The notes under the pieces are model-generated. The model had not been told where the DNA came from. It searched no databases and was given only the letters and a program-made list of their open reading frames with translations. This document shows positions 28,490 to 36,313 of a stretch of 64,000 bases of DNA, piece by piece (position 1 is the first letter of the stretch; every line of letters starts with the position of its first letter). A program made the position numbers and the translations under genes. Source of the stretch: Metapseudomonas otitidis (GTDB lineage Bacteria > Pseudomonadota > Gammaproteobacteria > Pseudomonadales > Pseudomonadaceae); assembly GCF_900111835.1 (NCBI RefSeq), contig NZ_FOJP01000007.1, forward strand, positions 186,001 through 250,000, written 5' to 3'.

Positions 28490-28684
28490 ATGTCCACCCT
28501 GCGTATCAGAGCTTCCGCACGTAAGGCTGAAGCCGAAGTGGCCCTGGAAACCCGTGCAACCCTCGATGATCAGGTCGCAGCATTCCTGCGCCAGGGAGGG
28601 GAGATCCAGAAGGTCGCCAAGGGGGTCAGCGGTTTACCACAGAACGGCGCCTGGTCCATGTCGCGGACCAGCAAGAAAAAGTGA
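28490..28684 (+). CDS. Small basic protein of unknown function
   Basis: 64 residues; TAAGGAG sits 7 bases before the ATG at 28490, an excellent ribosome site. The product is charged and helical at first (RIRASARKAEAEVALETRATLDDQ), then VAAFLRQGGEIQKVAKGVSG and a lysine-rich end. The FLxxGGxIxxxxxGVSG motif recurs, as far as I remember, in several small pseudomonad proteins and in C-terminal tails of putative regulators. A terminator follows directly, so it is an independent transcript before prlC. Possibly nucleic acid-binding; that is a guess. Confidence 0.72.
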   Translation: MSTLRIRASARKAEAEVALETRATLDDQVAAFLRQGGEIQKVAKGVSGLPQNGAWSMSRTSKKK

Positions 28685-28691
28685 TTCGTCG

Positions 28692-28720
28692 AGGGGGCCT
28701 TGCGCCCCCTTCTTGTTTTT
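28692..28720 (+). terminator. Rho-independent terminator after the small gene
   Basis: AGGGGGC-CTTGC-GCCCCCT (28692-28710) followed by TCTTGTTTTT. Confidence 0.88.
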
Positions 28721-28762
28721 CCGAGCCTAGAACCCTTTTCCAAGACGCTACAGGTGAATGCC

Positions 28763-30811
28763 GTGAGTTCCAGCAATCCCCTCCTGCAAGATTTCGACCT
28801 GCCCCCCTATTCCGCCATCAAGCCCGAGCACGTCGAGCCCGCCGTCGACCAGATCCTGGCCGACAACCGCGCCGCCCTCGCTGCGCTGCTGGCCGGGCAG
28901 GACGGCACCCCCAGCTGGAAGGGCCTGGTGCTGGCGCTGGACGAACTGGGTGAGCGCCTGGGGCGTGCCTGGAGCCCGGTGAGCCACCTCAACGCCGTCT
29001 GCAACAGCGCCGAACTGCGCAATGCCTACGAGGCCTGCCTGCCCAAGCTGTCCGAATACTGGACCGAAATGGGCCAGAACCGCGCCCTGTTCCAGGCCTA
29101 CGAGGCCCTGGCCGCCAGCCCCGAGGCCGCCGGCTTCGACGTGGCGCAGAAGACCATCCTCGAACACGCCCTGCGTGACTTCCGCCTCTCTGGCATCGAC
29201 CTGCCCGCCGACAAGCAGCAGCGCTACGGCGAGATCCAGATGAAGCTCTCCGAGCTGGGCAGCCGCTTCTCCAACCAGCTATTGGACGCCACCCAGGCCT
29301 GGACCAAGCACGTCACCGACGAAGCCGCCCTCGCCGGCCTCACCGACTCGGCCAAGGCGCAGATGAAGCAGGCCGCCGAAGCCAAGGGCCTGGACGGCTG
29401 GCTGATCACCCTGGAATTCCCCAGCTACTACGCGGTGATGACCTACGCCGACGACCGTGCCCTGCGCGAAGAGGTCTACACCGCCTACGCCACCCGTGCC
29501 TCCGACCAGGGCCCCAATGCCGGCCAGAACGACAACGGCCCGGTGATGGCCGAGATCCTCGACCTGCGCCAGGAGCTGGCCCGCCTGCTGGGCTTCGCCC
29601 ACTTCGCCGACCTGTCCCTGGCCACCAAGATGGCCGAGACCACCCCCCAGGTGCTCGGCTTCCTGCGGGACCTGGCCCAGCGCAGCAAGCCCTTCGCCGC
29701 CCGCGACCTGGACGAGCTCAAGGCTTTCGCCGCCGAGCGTGGCGTTGCCGACCTGAAGAGCTGGGACGTCGGCTACTTCAGCGAGAAGCTGCGCGAGCAG
29801 CGCTACAGCATTTCCCAGGAAACGCTGCGCGCCTACTTCCCCATCGACAAGGTGCTCACCGGCCTGTTCGCCATCGTGCAGAAGCTCTACGGCATCGAGA
29901 TCCGCGAGCTCAGCGGCTTCGACACCTGGCACCCGGACGTGCGCCTGTTCGAGATCCGCGAGAACGGCGAGCACGTCGGCCGCTTCTTCTTCGACCTCTA
30001 CGCCCGTGCCAACAAGCGCGGCGGCGCCTGGATGGACGGCGCCCGCGACAAGCGCCGCAACGCCCGTGGCGAACTGGTCGCCCCCGTGGCCAACCTGGTG
30101 TGCAACTTCACCCCGGCCGTCGGCGACAAGCCCGCGCTGCTGACCCACGACGAAGTCACCACCCTGTTCCACGAGTTCGGCCACGGCCTGCACCACCTGC
30201 TCACCCGCGTCGAGCACGCCGGCGCCTCCGGCATCAACGGCGTGGCCTGGGACGCCGTCGAGCTGCCCAGCCAGTTCATGGAGAACTGGTGCTGGGAGCC
30301 GGAAGGCCTGGCGCTGATCTCCGGCCACTACCAGAGCGGCGAACCCCTGCCCCAGGACCTGCTGGACAAGATGCTGGCGGCGAAGAACTTCCAGTCCGGC
30401 CTGATGATGGTTCGCCAGCTGGAGTTCTCCCTGTTCGACTTCGAACTGCATGCCACCCACGGCGACGGCCGCAGCGTGCTGGATGTGCTGGAAGCGGTGC
30501 GTGACGAAGTGGCAGTGATGCACCCACCGGCGTTCAACCGCTTCGCCAACAGCTTCGCGCACATCTTCGCCGGGGGTTACGCCGCCGGTTACTACAGCTA
30601 CAAGTGGGCTGAAGTGCTCTCCGCCGATGCCTTCTCCAAGTTCGAGGAAGAAGGCGTGCTCAACCCGGCCACCGGCCGCGCCTTCCGCGACGCCATCCTC
30701 GCCCGGGGCGGTTCCCAGGCGCCCATGGTGCTGTTCGTCGACTTCCGTGGTCGCGAGCCCTCCATCGACGCCCTGCTGCGTCACAGCGGCCTCACGGAGG
30801 ACGCGGCATGA
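28763..30811 (+). CDS. prlC: Oligopeptidase A (PrlC, M3 family)
   Basis: Cytoplasmic zinc oligopeptidase that degrades short peptides such as cleaved signal peptides. About 682 residues. Zinc site HEFGHGLHHLL with the third ligand in the downstream EFSLFDFELH region; other family landmarks are NPLLQDFDLPPYSAIKPEHVEPA at the N terminus and GYAAGYYSYKWAEVLSADAF near the end. I prefer the GTG at 28763 (AGGTGA before it); a GTG at 28754 is possible and the ATG at 28700 is inside the terminator. The stop overlaps yheV (ATGA), giving a prlC-yheV-DUF1835 transcript. Confidence 0.93.
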   Translation: MSSSNPLLQDFDLPPYSAIKPEHVEPAVDQILADNRAALAALLAGQDGTPSWKGLVLALDELGERLGRAWSPVSHLNAVCNSAELRNAYEACLPKLSEYWTEMGQNRALFQAYEALAASPEAAGFDVAQKTILEHALRDFRLSGIDLPADKQQRYGEIQMKLSELGSRFSNQLLDATQAWTKHVTDEAALAGLTDSAKAQMKQAAEAKGLDGWLITLEFPSYYAVMTYADDRALREEVYTAYATRASDQGPNAGQNDNGPVMAEILDLRQELARLLGFAHFADLSLATKMAETTPQVLGFLRDLAQRSKPFAARDLDELKAFAAERGVADLKSWDVGYFSEKLREQRYSISQETLRAYFPIDKVLTGLFAIVQKLYGIEIRELSGFDTWHPDVRLFEIRENGEHVGRFFFDLYARANKRGGAWMDGARDKRRNARGELVAPVANLVCNFTPAVGDKPALLTHDEVTTLFHEFGHGLHHLLTRVEHAGASGINGVAWDAVELPSQFMENWCWEPEGLALISGHYQSGEPLPQDLLDKMLAAKNFQSGLMMVRQLEFSLFDFELHATHGDGRSVLDVLEAVRDEVAVMHPPAFNRFANSFAHIFAGGYAAGYYSYKWAEVLSADAFSKFEEEGVLNPATGRAFRDAILARGGSQAPMVLFVDFRGREPSIDALLRHSGLTEDAA

Positions 30812-31074
30812 CCGCCACGCCGAAGCGCTTCATCGCCGGGGCCGTGTGCCCCGCCTGCAGCGAGATGGACAAGATCCAGATGTGGGACGAAGACGGCGTG
30901 CCGCACCGCCAGTGCGTCGGCTGCGGCTACGCCGACACCCTCAACGCCCAGGGCCAGTCGGTGCCCAAGGAGCTTGGCACCCGGGTCAACCAGGCCAAGC
31001 CCAAGCCGGCCGACCCCAAGGTGCAGAGCGTGCAGTTCTTCCCCAATCCCAAACTGAAGAAATCCAGCGAGTAG
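30808..31074 (+). CDS. yheV: YheV-family zinc-ribbon protein
   Basis: 88 residues with two CxxC knuckles, CPACSEMDK (residues about 14-17) and CVGCGYAD (about 37-40), then a KPKPADPK linker and the FFPNPKLKK tail typical of YheV. Function not defined. ATG overlaps the prlC stop by four bases; the prlC-yheV pair is common in pseudomonads, suggesting co-regulation. Confidence 0.88.
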   Translation: MTATPKRFIAGAVCPACSEMDKIQMWDEDGVPHRQCVGCGYADTLNAQGQSVPKELGTRVNQAKPKPADPKVQSVQFFPNPKLKKSSE

Positions 31075-31096
31075 CGAAAAGGCCAAGGAGGGCGTC

Positions 31097-31879
31097 ATGT
31101 GGCACCTGGTATGCGGTGACAGCGCGGCCGAAGGCGTCGGCATCGTCCTCGGCGATTCCGTGGCCCATGAGTGGCTGCGGGTGCTGCGTGACGACCTCGC
31201 CGTCGGCCCGCTGAAGGACATCGAGCAGCCGCCCTGCGCCCGCCGCGCCGCCTTCTGGCGGGCGGTCTGGCCGGAGGGTGTGCACCCGATGCCGGACTTC
31301 GAGCGTGACCTGGGAGCGGATGCACAGTGGCTCGCCGGGTTGGCCGATCAGGACCATGGGGTGACCGTCTGGCACGGCGACAGCGCCTCCGAGCAGTTGC
31401 TGCTGGCCCGCGTTGCAGCGGTGCTGGAGCACAGCGGCCTGCCGTTCTGGGAAGTGCCCTGCGGCAGCGGCGACAGCAGCGTCACCCACCGCCGCGCGGT
31501 GGCCATGCACACGCCGACCGACCTGGCCGAGCGCTACCTGCCGAGGCAGGTGGGGCCCGAGCGTCGCCATTACCTGGCGACCCAATGGCGCAGCGTGCTG
31601 GCCGAAGGTGCCGGCATCCGCCGTTGGCGGCAGGAGGTCTTCCATGGCGAGGACTTCAGCTTCATCGATGCCGATCTGCTGCAGCACTGCAGTTCCGACT
31701 GGCAGCCGCTGGCGCGGGTGATGGCCGACGTCATGGCCAGCTGCGATGGTTTCTTCGCCACCGACTTCTTCCTCTTCTGGCGGGCGCGGGAACTGGCCGC
31801 CCAGGGCCGGGTCGAGATCGGTGGTGAGCCGGCCGCCAACGGCTACGGCAACCTTCGGGTGCGTCGCCTGCCGGGCTGA
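31097..31879 (+). CDS. DUF1835/DUF3658-domain protein
   Basis: 260 residues beginning MWHLVCGDSAAEGVGIVLGDSVAHEWLRVLRDDLAVGPL, the DUF1835 pattern (H-x-V-x-G-D-S, then DDLAVGPL). A second domain resembling DUF3658 lies around 150-230 (RYLPRQVGPERRHYLATQWRSVLAEGAGIRRW, DFSFIDADLL). Cytoplasmic, function unknown; the N-terminal domain resembles nucleotide- or hydrolase-like folds in annotation but no catalytic set is visible. AAGGAGG before the ATG and a 22-base gap make it the third gene of the prlC transcript. Confidence 0.8.
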   Translation: MWHLVCGDSAAEGVGIVLGDSVAHEWLRVLRDDLAVGPLKDIEQPPCARRAAFWRAVWPEGVHPMPDFERDLGADAQWLAGLADQDHGVTVWHGDSASEQLLLARVAAVLEHSGLPFWEVPCGSGDSSVTHRRAVAMHTPTDLAERYLPRQVGPERRHYLATQWRSVLAEGAGIRRWRQEVFHGEDFSFIDADLLQHCSSDWQPLARVMADVMASCDGFFATDFFLFWRARELAAQGRVEIGGEPAANGYGNLRVRRLPG

Positions 31880-31924
31880 TTCCTGCGGCGCTCCTTCCCC
31901 CCTTCGCAGCGCACAGGAGGTGCC

Positions 31925-32566
31925 ATGTACGGCCCCGACCCTCGCAACCCGCACCCCATGGCGGGCTTCCCCCAGGTCTGTTTCATCCGCAACACGGTGA
32001 GCAACCCGCAGATCGAGATCGGCGAATACACCTACTACGACGACCCGGAGGATTCGGAGCACTTCGAGCGCAACGTGCTCTACCTCTTCCCCTTCATCGG
32101 GGACCGCCTGGTGATCGGGCGCTTCTGCGCCATCGCGCGCGGGGTGAAGTTCATCATGAACGGCGCCAACCACAAGCTCTCCGGCTTCTCCACCTACCCC
32201 TTCCAGATCTTCGGCGGTGGCTGGGAACACCACATGCCCGACCTGTCGGAGTTCCCCAACAAGGGCGACACCCTGATCGGCAACGACGTGTGGATCGGCT
32301 ACGAAGCGCTGATCATGCCCGGGGTGAAGATCGGCGACGGCGCCATCATCTCTTCGCGCTCGGTGGTGACCCGCGACGTGCCGCCCTACACCGTGGTCGG
32401 CGGCAACCCGGCCGAGCCGCTGAAGCAGCGCTTCCCCGACGCGGTGGTGGAGCGCCTGCTGGCCATCGCCTGGTGGGACTGGCCGGTGGAGAAGGTCAGC
32501 CGGCACCTGGCGGCGATCATGGCGGCCGACCTCGATGCCCTGGAGCGCTGCGCCTGCGAGGCGTGA
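31925..32566 (+). CDS. CatB/Vat-type xenobiotic acetyltransferase
   Basis: 213-residue hexapeptide-repeat O-acetyltransferase. Family marks: IGEYTYYDDPE, CAIARGVKFIMNGANHKLSGFSTYPFQIFG containing the catalytic His in NGANHK (about residue 82), then IGNDVWIGYEALIMPGVKIGDGAIISSRSVVTRDVPPYTVVGGNPAEP. Trimeric enzymes using acetyl-CoA; homologues acetylate chloramphenicol (CatB) or streptogramins (Vat), and chromosomal pseudomonad forms can give modest chloramphenicol tolerance. The natural substrate is unknown. Single gene with AGGAGG before its ATG. Confidence 0.88.
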   Translation: MYGPDPRNPHPMAGFPQVCFIRNTVSNPQIEIGEYTYYDDPEDSEHFERNVLYLFPFIGDRLVIGRFCAIARGVKFIMNGANHKLSGFSTYPFQIFGGGWEHHMPDLSEFPNKGDTLIGNDVWIGYEALIMPGVKIGDGAIISSRSVVTRDVPPYTVVGGNPAEPLKQRFPDAVVERLLAIAWWDWPVEKVSRHLAAIMAADLDALERCACEA

Positions 32567-32696
32567 GGCGAACTGCGTCACTTCCGCCGTGCTGTCGCCT
32601 TGCCCGGACGCGGGGCCGGGAGTAGTTTTCCCGGCTGTGCCGCCGCGCACAGGGAGCTGCAGCACGACGCAGCGACAGCGCAAGGAGATTCCCCCA

Positions 32697-33521
32697 GTGC
32701 CCACCTTCACCCGAAACAACAAGCCGGTCGTCGGCACCCTCGACCTCGTGGTTGGTAACACGTTGCGACTGAAGCTCAACGGCCTGGGGCCGGGCAAGAA
32801 GCACTACCGCATCAAGAGCGCCAACGCCTGTCTGGAAATCACCCAGAACGCTAACGACCGTCAGGCCGAGCAGACCCTTGCCATCAAGGCGCTGCGTGCA
32901 TGCGAAGGGGTTCGGGTCGAGGCCTTTTCCGCCGTCGACGACCTGCCGTCCGGCATCCATGTGGTCATCAACGTTCTGGAAGCGCTCCAACTGCCCGATG
33001 GCAAGACCGACGAGGGCTGTCTCGCCCGCCTGCTGCTGGCCGAATCGGTGGTGCCGCCGAATGCCGCTGGCCTGGAGGAAGCGCTCTACTCCATGCAGCT
33101 GATGCGCCAGGTCATCGAGAACCGCATGGCATTTTCCGAGCCGAAGCACTTCGGCAAACCCGCCGGCAAGACCATGACGGCGTTCATCACCGCCAAGGAC
33201 CCGCTGCAGTTCGAAGGGTTCGGCAACTACCCCGCCATCGGCTCCAAGCAGGTCAAGGTCGACGGCTACGTGAAACTGGCCAACGACGGCTCCGACCTGC
33301 GCTTCGCCTTCCTGCGGCAGCATGTGCAGAACGCTCTGGACGTTGCAGCGGGCAGAAGCGTGGCCAAACCCTACAAGCCAGCGCTCTACGCCTGGATGAC
33401 GGCTGGCAACGATCCAGGCGGCTACTTCGTCAAGGCTCTCGATAAGGGCGGGCAAGTGTTCTTCAGCCTCCAGCAGGCTTTCATCGACAACCCCAACAAC
33501 CCGGGTAAACCGAAGAAATGA
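32697..33521 (+). CDS. Putative peptidoglycan hydrolase, candidate antibacterial effector
   Basis: 274 residues from GTG 32697 (AAGGAG 9 bases before). No signal peptide. An N-terminal beta-rich region (about 1-75) precedes a region resembling SleB-type cell-wall hydrolases: CLARLLLAESVVPP with Glu116 in the catalytic-acid position, MQLMRQVIENRM (compare VVLNRV), and DPLQFEGFGNYP (Gln171) like the QFS segment. The C terminus is Pro/Asn/Lys-rich. The next gene, a lipoprotein, overlaps its stop (ATGA). A cytosolic-start wall hydrolase paired with a periplasmic lipoprotein is the layout of type VI effector/immunity pairs. The hydrolase call is motif-level only; no secretion genes are nearby. Confidence 0.55.
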   Translation: MPTFTRNNKPVVGTLDLVVGNTLRLKLNGLGPGKKHYRIKSANACLEITQNANDRQAEQTLAIKALRACEGVRVEAFSAVDDLPSGIHVVINVLEALQLPDGKTDEGCLARLLLAESVVPPNAAGLEEALYSMQLMRQVIENRMAFSEPKHFGKPAGKTMTAFITAKDPLQFEGFGNYPAIGSKQVKVDGYVKLANDGSDLRFAFLRQHVQNALDVAAGRSVAKPYKPALYAWMTAGNDPGGYFVKALDKGGQVFFSLQQAFIDNPNNPGKPKK

Positions 33522-34030
33522 ACAGTTCACGCCTGGCGGGATGGCTTTCCAGCACACTGCTTTTCGTTGCGCTCGGCGCCTGCGCGGCTGGCGCCTTCGG
33601 GCCGTCGATCTATACCGACCAGGTGGCCCGCTTCGACATCAACGCGGACAAGGCCTTCGCCAACCCCGAGCAGGACATGCGCTACCTGCTGGTGCAGGCC
33701 CAGCGCAACGACCGGCCCAATCACTTCTGCGTGGTCGGCTACCAGTGGGCGGACGGCTCGCGCAGGGCGGCGGTGCACTGGCAGGAGGGCGAACGCATCG
33801 TCCTCTGGGGTGGCAAGTCCGGCTGGGGCGATGAGTTCAAGTACGCCGACTCCATGGCCATGGCCAATTCGGTGGACCTCAAGAACGGCTTGGTGGACAC
33901 CGACGAGCAGCGCTTCGGCAGCAGCTTCCTGCAGCTGCGCGCCTCCGCCGAAGGCACGCTGGCCGACTGCAAGGCCCATGGCCGGCAGTACCTGATCGAG
34001 CCGTTCACGCCGCCGAGCGAGGACGAGTAG
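33518..34030 (+). CDS. Periplasmic lipoprotein, candidate immunity protein
   Basis: 170 residues. N terminus MNSSRLAGWLSS then hydrophobic and lipobox LGAC, Cys22, with Ala at +2, so probably outer-membrane retained and facing the periplasm. The mature part is acidic and polar (FDINADKAFANPEQDMRYLLVQAQRNDRPNHF, AVHWQEGERIVLWGG, LVDTDEQRFGSS) and ends EPFTPPSEDE. Cys75-like and Cys155-like residues could pair. No family recognised. The four-base overlap with the hydrolase gene means tight co-expression; inhibiting that enzyme in the periplasm is the simplest inference. Confidence 0.6.
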   Translation: MNSSRLAGWLSSTLLFVALGACAAGAFGPSIYTDQVARFDINADKAFANPEQDMRYLLVQAQRNDRPNHFCVVGYQWADGSRRAAVHWQEGERIVLWGGKSGWGDEFKYADSMAMANSVDLKNGLVDTDEQRFGSSFLQLRASAEGTLADCKAHGRQYLIEPFTPPSEDE

Positions 34031-34076
34031 GGCTTTCCGACGAAAACCGTCTGGCGCATGGCGCTGTCTGAATATA

Positions 34077-34092
34077 CTGTTCATGCATACAG
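34077..34092. promoter_or_regulatory. LexA (SOS) box before the radical SAM gene
   Basis: CTGTTCATGCATACAG fits the CTG-N10-CAG LexA consensus with 12 of 16 matches to CTGTATATATATACAG, and symmetry extends outward to TACTGT / ACAGTA (34075-34094). It is 21 bases upstream of the ATG at 34113. As I recall, PA0069, the PAO1 counterpart, is in the LexA regulon. Confidence 0.75.
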
Positions 34093-34112
34093 TATTTTCG
34101 GAGCGCCCCGCC

Positions 34113-35171
34113 ATGTCCGTCACCCTCCCGCCCCGTGGTCGGGGAACCGGCAGCAACCCCTACAACCGCTTCGCCCCGACCCTTTCGGTGGCCGAGGACG
34201 ACGGCTGGTACCAGGAAGTACCGCCGACCCGCGCCACCGAGGTGCGCATCGAGACGGCCAAGAGCATCATCGCCCGCAACCAGTCGCCGGACCTGCCCTT
34301 CGACCGCTCCATCAACCCCTACCGTGGCTGCGAGCACGGCTGCATCTACTGTTACGCGCGGCCCAGCCACGCCTATTGGGACCTGTCGCCGGGCATCGAC
34401 TTCGAGACCCGGCTGATCGCCAAGACCAACGCCGCCGCCCTGCTGGAGCAGCAGCTGAGCAAGCCCGGCTACCAGTGCGCGCCCATCGCCCTGGGGGCCA
34501 ACACCGACCCCTACCAGCCCATCGAGCGCGAGCACCGCATCACCCGCCAGGTGCTGGAGGTGCTGCTGCGCTACCGCCATCCCCTGACCATCGTCACCAA
34601 GGGCTCGCTGCTGCTGCGCGACCTCGACCTGCTGACCCAGCTGGCCGAGCAGCGCCTGGTGAAGGTGATGATCAGCCTCACCACCCTCGACGACGAACTC
34701 AAGCGCATCCTCGAACCGCGCGCAGCGGCGCCCTCCGCGCGGCTGCGGGCGATTCGCGTGCTGCGCGAGAACCGCGTGCCGGTGGGCGTGCTGTGCTCGC
34801 CGATGATCCCGATGATCAACGACAGCGAACTGGAGAGCCTGCTGGAGGCGGCCCGCGATGCCGGCGCACGCAGCGCCTCCTACATGCTGGTGCGCCTGCC
34901 CCGGGAGGTGGCGCCGCTGTTCGAGGAATGGCTCCAGGCCCACTACCCGCAACGCGCGGCCCACGTGATGAGCATCATCCGCCAGTGCCGGGGCGGCGAG
35001 GTGTACGACAGCCGCTTCGGCAAGCGCTTCACCGGCGAAGGCGCCTTTGCCGCGCTGCTGGCCCAGCGCTTCGCCGTGGCCATGCGTCGCCTGGGGCTGG
35101 AGAAGCGCGGTGACGTGGCGCTGGACTGCTCGCGCTTCTGCCCGCCCGGCGGGCAGATGGCCCTGCTGTGA
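34113..35171 (+). CDS. Radical SAM protein, PA0069 family (spore photoproduct lyase-like)
   Basis: 352 residues. Iron-sulfur motif CEHGCIYC (CxxxCxxC, about residues 74-81) in the context INPYRGCEHGCIYCYARPSHAYW; later PIALGANTDPYQPIEREHRITRQVLE, TIVTKGSLLLRD and FCPPGGQMALL. The start is the ATG at 34113 (CGGAG upstream); an in-frame ATG at 34083 lies inside the SOS box and is rejected. LexA control points to a DNA-damage role, possibly repair of a modified base; the exact reaction is unknown. Confidence 0.88.
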   Translation: MSVTLPPRGRGTGSNPYNRFAPTLSVAEDDGWYQEVPPTRATEVRIETAKSIIARNQSPDLPFDRSINPYRGCEHGCIYCYARPSHAYWDLSPGIDFETRLIAKTNAAALLEQQLSKPGYQCAPIALGANTDPYQPIEREHRITRQVLEVLLRYRHPLTIVTKGSLLLRDLDLLTQLAEQRLVKVMISLTTLDDELKRILEPRAAAPSARLRAIRVLRENRVPVGVLCSPMIPMINDSELESLLEAARDAGARSASYMLVRLPREVAPLFEEWLQAHYPQRAAHVMSIIRQCRGGEVYDSRFGKRFTGEGAFAALLAQRFAVAMRRLGLEKRGDVALDCSRFCPPGGQMALL

Positions 35172-35244
35172 GCGATGGGATGAACGGCACGGGTTTTACG
35201 CGCCCGGTGTGTGACCGCAACGCGCCGAACGGTGTCCTGTAGGG

Positions 35245-35262
35245 GGTCGGATAAATCCGACC
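35245..35262. promoter_or_regulatory. 18-bp palindrome upstream of the first carbonic anhydrase
   Basis: GGTCGGATAAATCCGACC: 8-bp perfect arms around AA, 57 bases before the ATG at 35319. A smaller ACCG-TAT-CGGT dyad (35260-35270) overlaps its right edge. The same GGTCGGA / TCCGACC arms occur before coxB with wider spacing. Candidate operator; the regulator is unknown. Confidence 0.5.
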
Positions 35263-35318
35263 GTATCGGTAAAGTAATCCCACTTACCCCTACAGAGTCC
35301 AAGGCGAACGAGGTCGGC

Positions 35319-36023
35319 ATGAGCGACGAGCACGATACCCCGCAACCCCAGGAAAGCGCCGAAGAAGCGCTGCGCAACATCGTCGAAGGTTTCCAGCGTT
35401 TCCGCGACCAGGTCTATCCGGAGCAGGAAGAGCTGTTCAAGCGCCTGGCCCATGAGCAGAAACCCCGCGCCATGTTCATCACCTGCGCCGACTCGCGCAT
35501 CGTCCCGGAGCTGATCACCCAGAGCTCGCCGGGCGACCTGTTCGTCACCCGCAACGTCGGCAACGTGGTGCCGCCCTACGGCCAGATGAACGGCGGCGTC
35601 TCCACCGCCATCGAGTTCGCCGTCATGGCCCTCGGCGTGCACCACATCATCATCTGCGGCCACTCCGACTGCGGCGCGATGAAGGCGGTGCTCAACCCCG
35701 AGCAGCTGGAGCGCATGCCCACCGTCAAGGCCTGGCTACGCCACGCCGAAGTGGCCCGCACCGTGGTCGCCGAGAACTGCGGCTGCGCCAACCACGAGAC
35801 CCTGGGCGTGCTGACCGAGGAGAACGTGGTGGCCCAGCTGGACCACCTGCGCACCCACCCCTCGGTGGCCGCACGCCTGGCCAGCGGGCAGCTGTTCATC
35901 CACGGCTGGGTCTACGACATCGAGACCGCCGCCATCCGCGCCTACGACGCCGAGAGCGGCCGTTTCCGCACCATCGGCGACGGCCCGCTGCCGATGGCCA
36001 CGCCCCGCGCCCGCTACCTGTAA
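35319..36023 (+). CDS. Beta-carbonic anhydrase 1
   Basis: Interconverts CO2 and bicarbonate with zinc. 234 residues; zinc ligands Cys56, His115 and Cys118 with the Asp58-Arg60 dyad, in ITCADSR and CGHSDCGAMKAV. FVTRNVGNVVPPYGQMNGGVSTAIEFAV is typical of the class. I start at ATG 35319 (GAGG upstream). It corresponds by position to PA0102 of PAO1. Followed by a second, clearly related carbonic anhydrase gene and a SulP gene, a set that could concentrate bicarbonate for carboxylases. Confidence 0.93.
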   Translation: MSDEHDTPQPQESAEEALRNIVEGFQRFRDQVYPEQEELFKRLAHEQKPRAMFITCADSRIVPELITQSSPGDLFVTRNVGNVVPPYGQMNGGVSTAIEFAVMALGVHHIIICGHSDCGAMKAVLNPEQLERMPTVKAWLRHAEVARTVVAENCGCANHETLGVLTEENVVAQLDHLRTHPSVAARLASGQLFIHGWVYDIETAAIRAYDAESGRFRTIGDGPLPMATPRARYL

Positions 36024-36032
36024 GCCCCCGGC

Positions 36033-36052
36033 GCCCCGGCTGCGGCCGGGGC
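36033..36052 (+). terminator. GC-rich hairpin after carbonic anhydrase 1
   Basis: GCCCCGGC-TGCG-GCCGGGGC, 8-bp perfect stem 9 bases after the stop. No T-run follows, so it may be a weak terminator or a 3' stabilising hairpin. The rest of the gap to 36313 holds a TTAAG / CTTAA dyad at 36201-36217 and a probable promoter but no gene. Confidence 0.5.
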
Positions 36053-36313
36053 CCTGCGGGTCTCCTCCCTCTTCCCGTCCCCGCTGTTCCCCCTCCGTTT
36101 CGCACCCTTCCCGGCGCGTTGCGCCCTTGGCCGACGCTGGCGGCGTGCCATCGTCCGCTCGTCTGTAAGCCGCGTGCCAGAGCGGTTTATTCAGGTTGAG
36201 TTAAGGCTCGTGCTTAAGGTCTGTAGGGGCTTCGACCGCCTAGTTGAAGCGCCATCCGCCAACCCGTGCGGAGCCCATCGGGCATGACGCCCATCCGACC
36301 TTCAGGAGGACCC

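Noticed and set aside
34083-34113. Earlier ATG for the radical SAM gene at 34083
   Set aside because: It lies inside the LexA box; the ATG at 34113 has a ribosome site and matches the family N terminus.
36201-36217. TTAAG / CTTAA dyad upstream of carbonic anhydrase 2 as a specific regulator site
   Set aside because: Only 5-bp arms in an AT-richer promoter; not distinguishable from chance.
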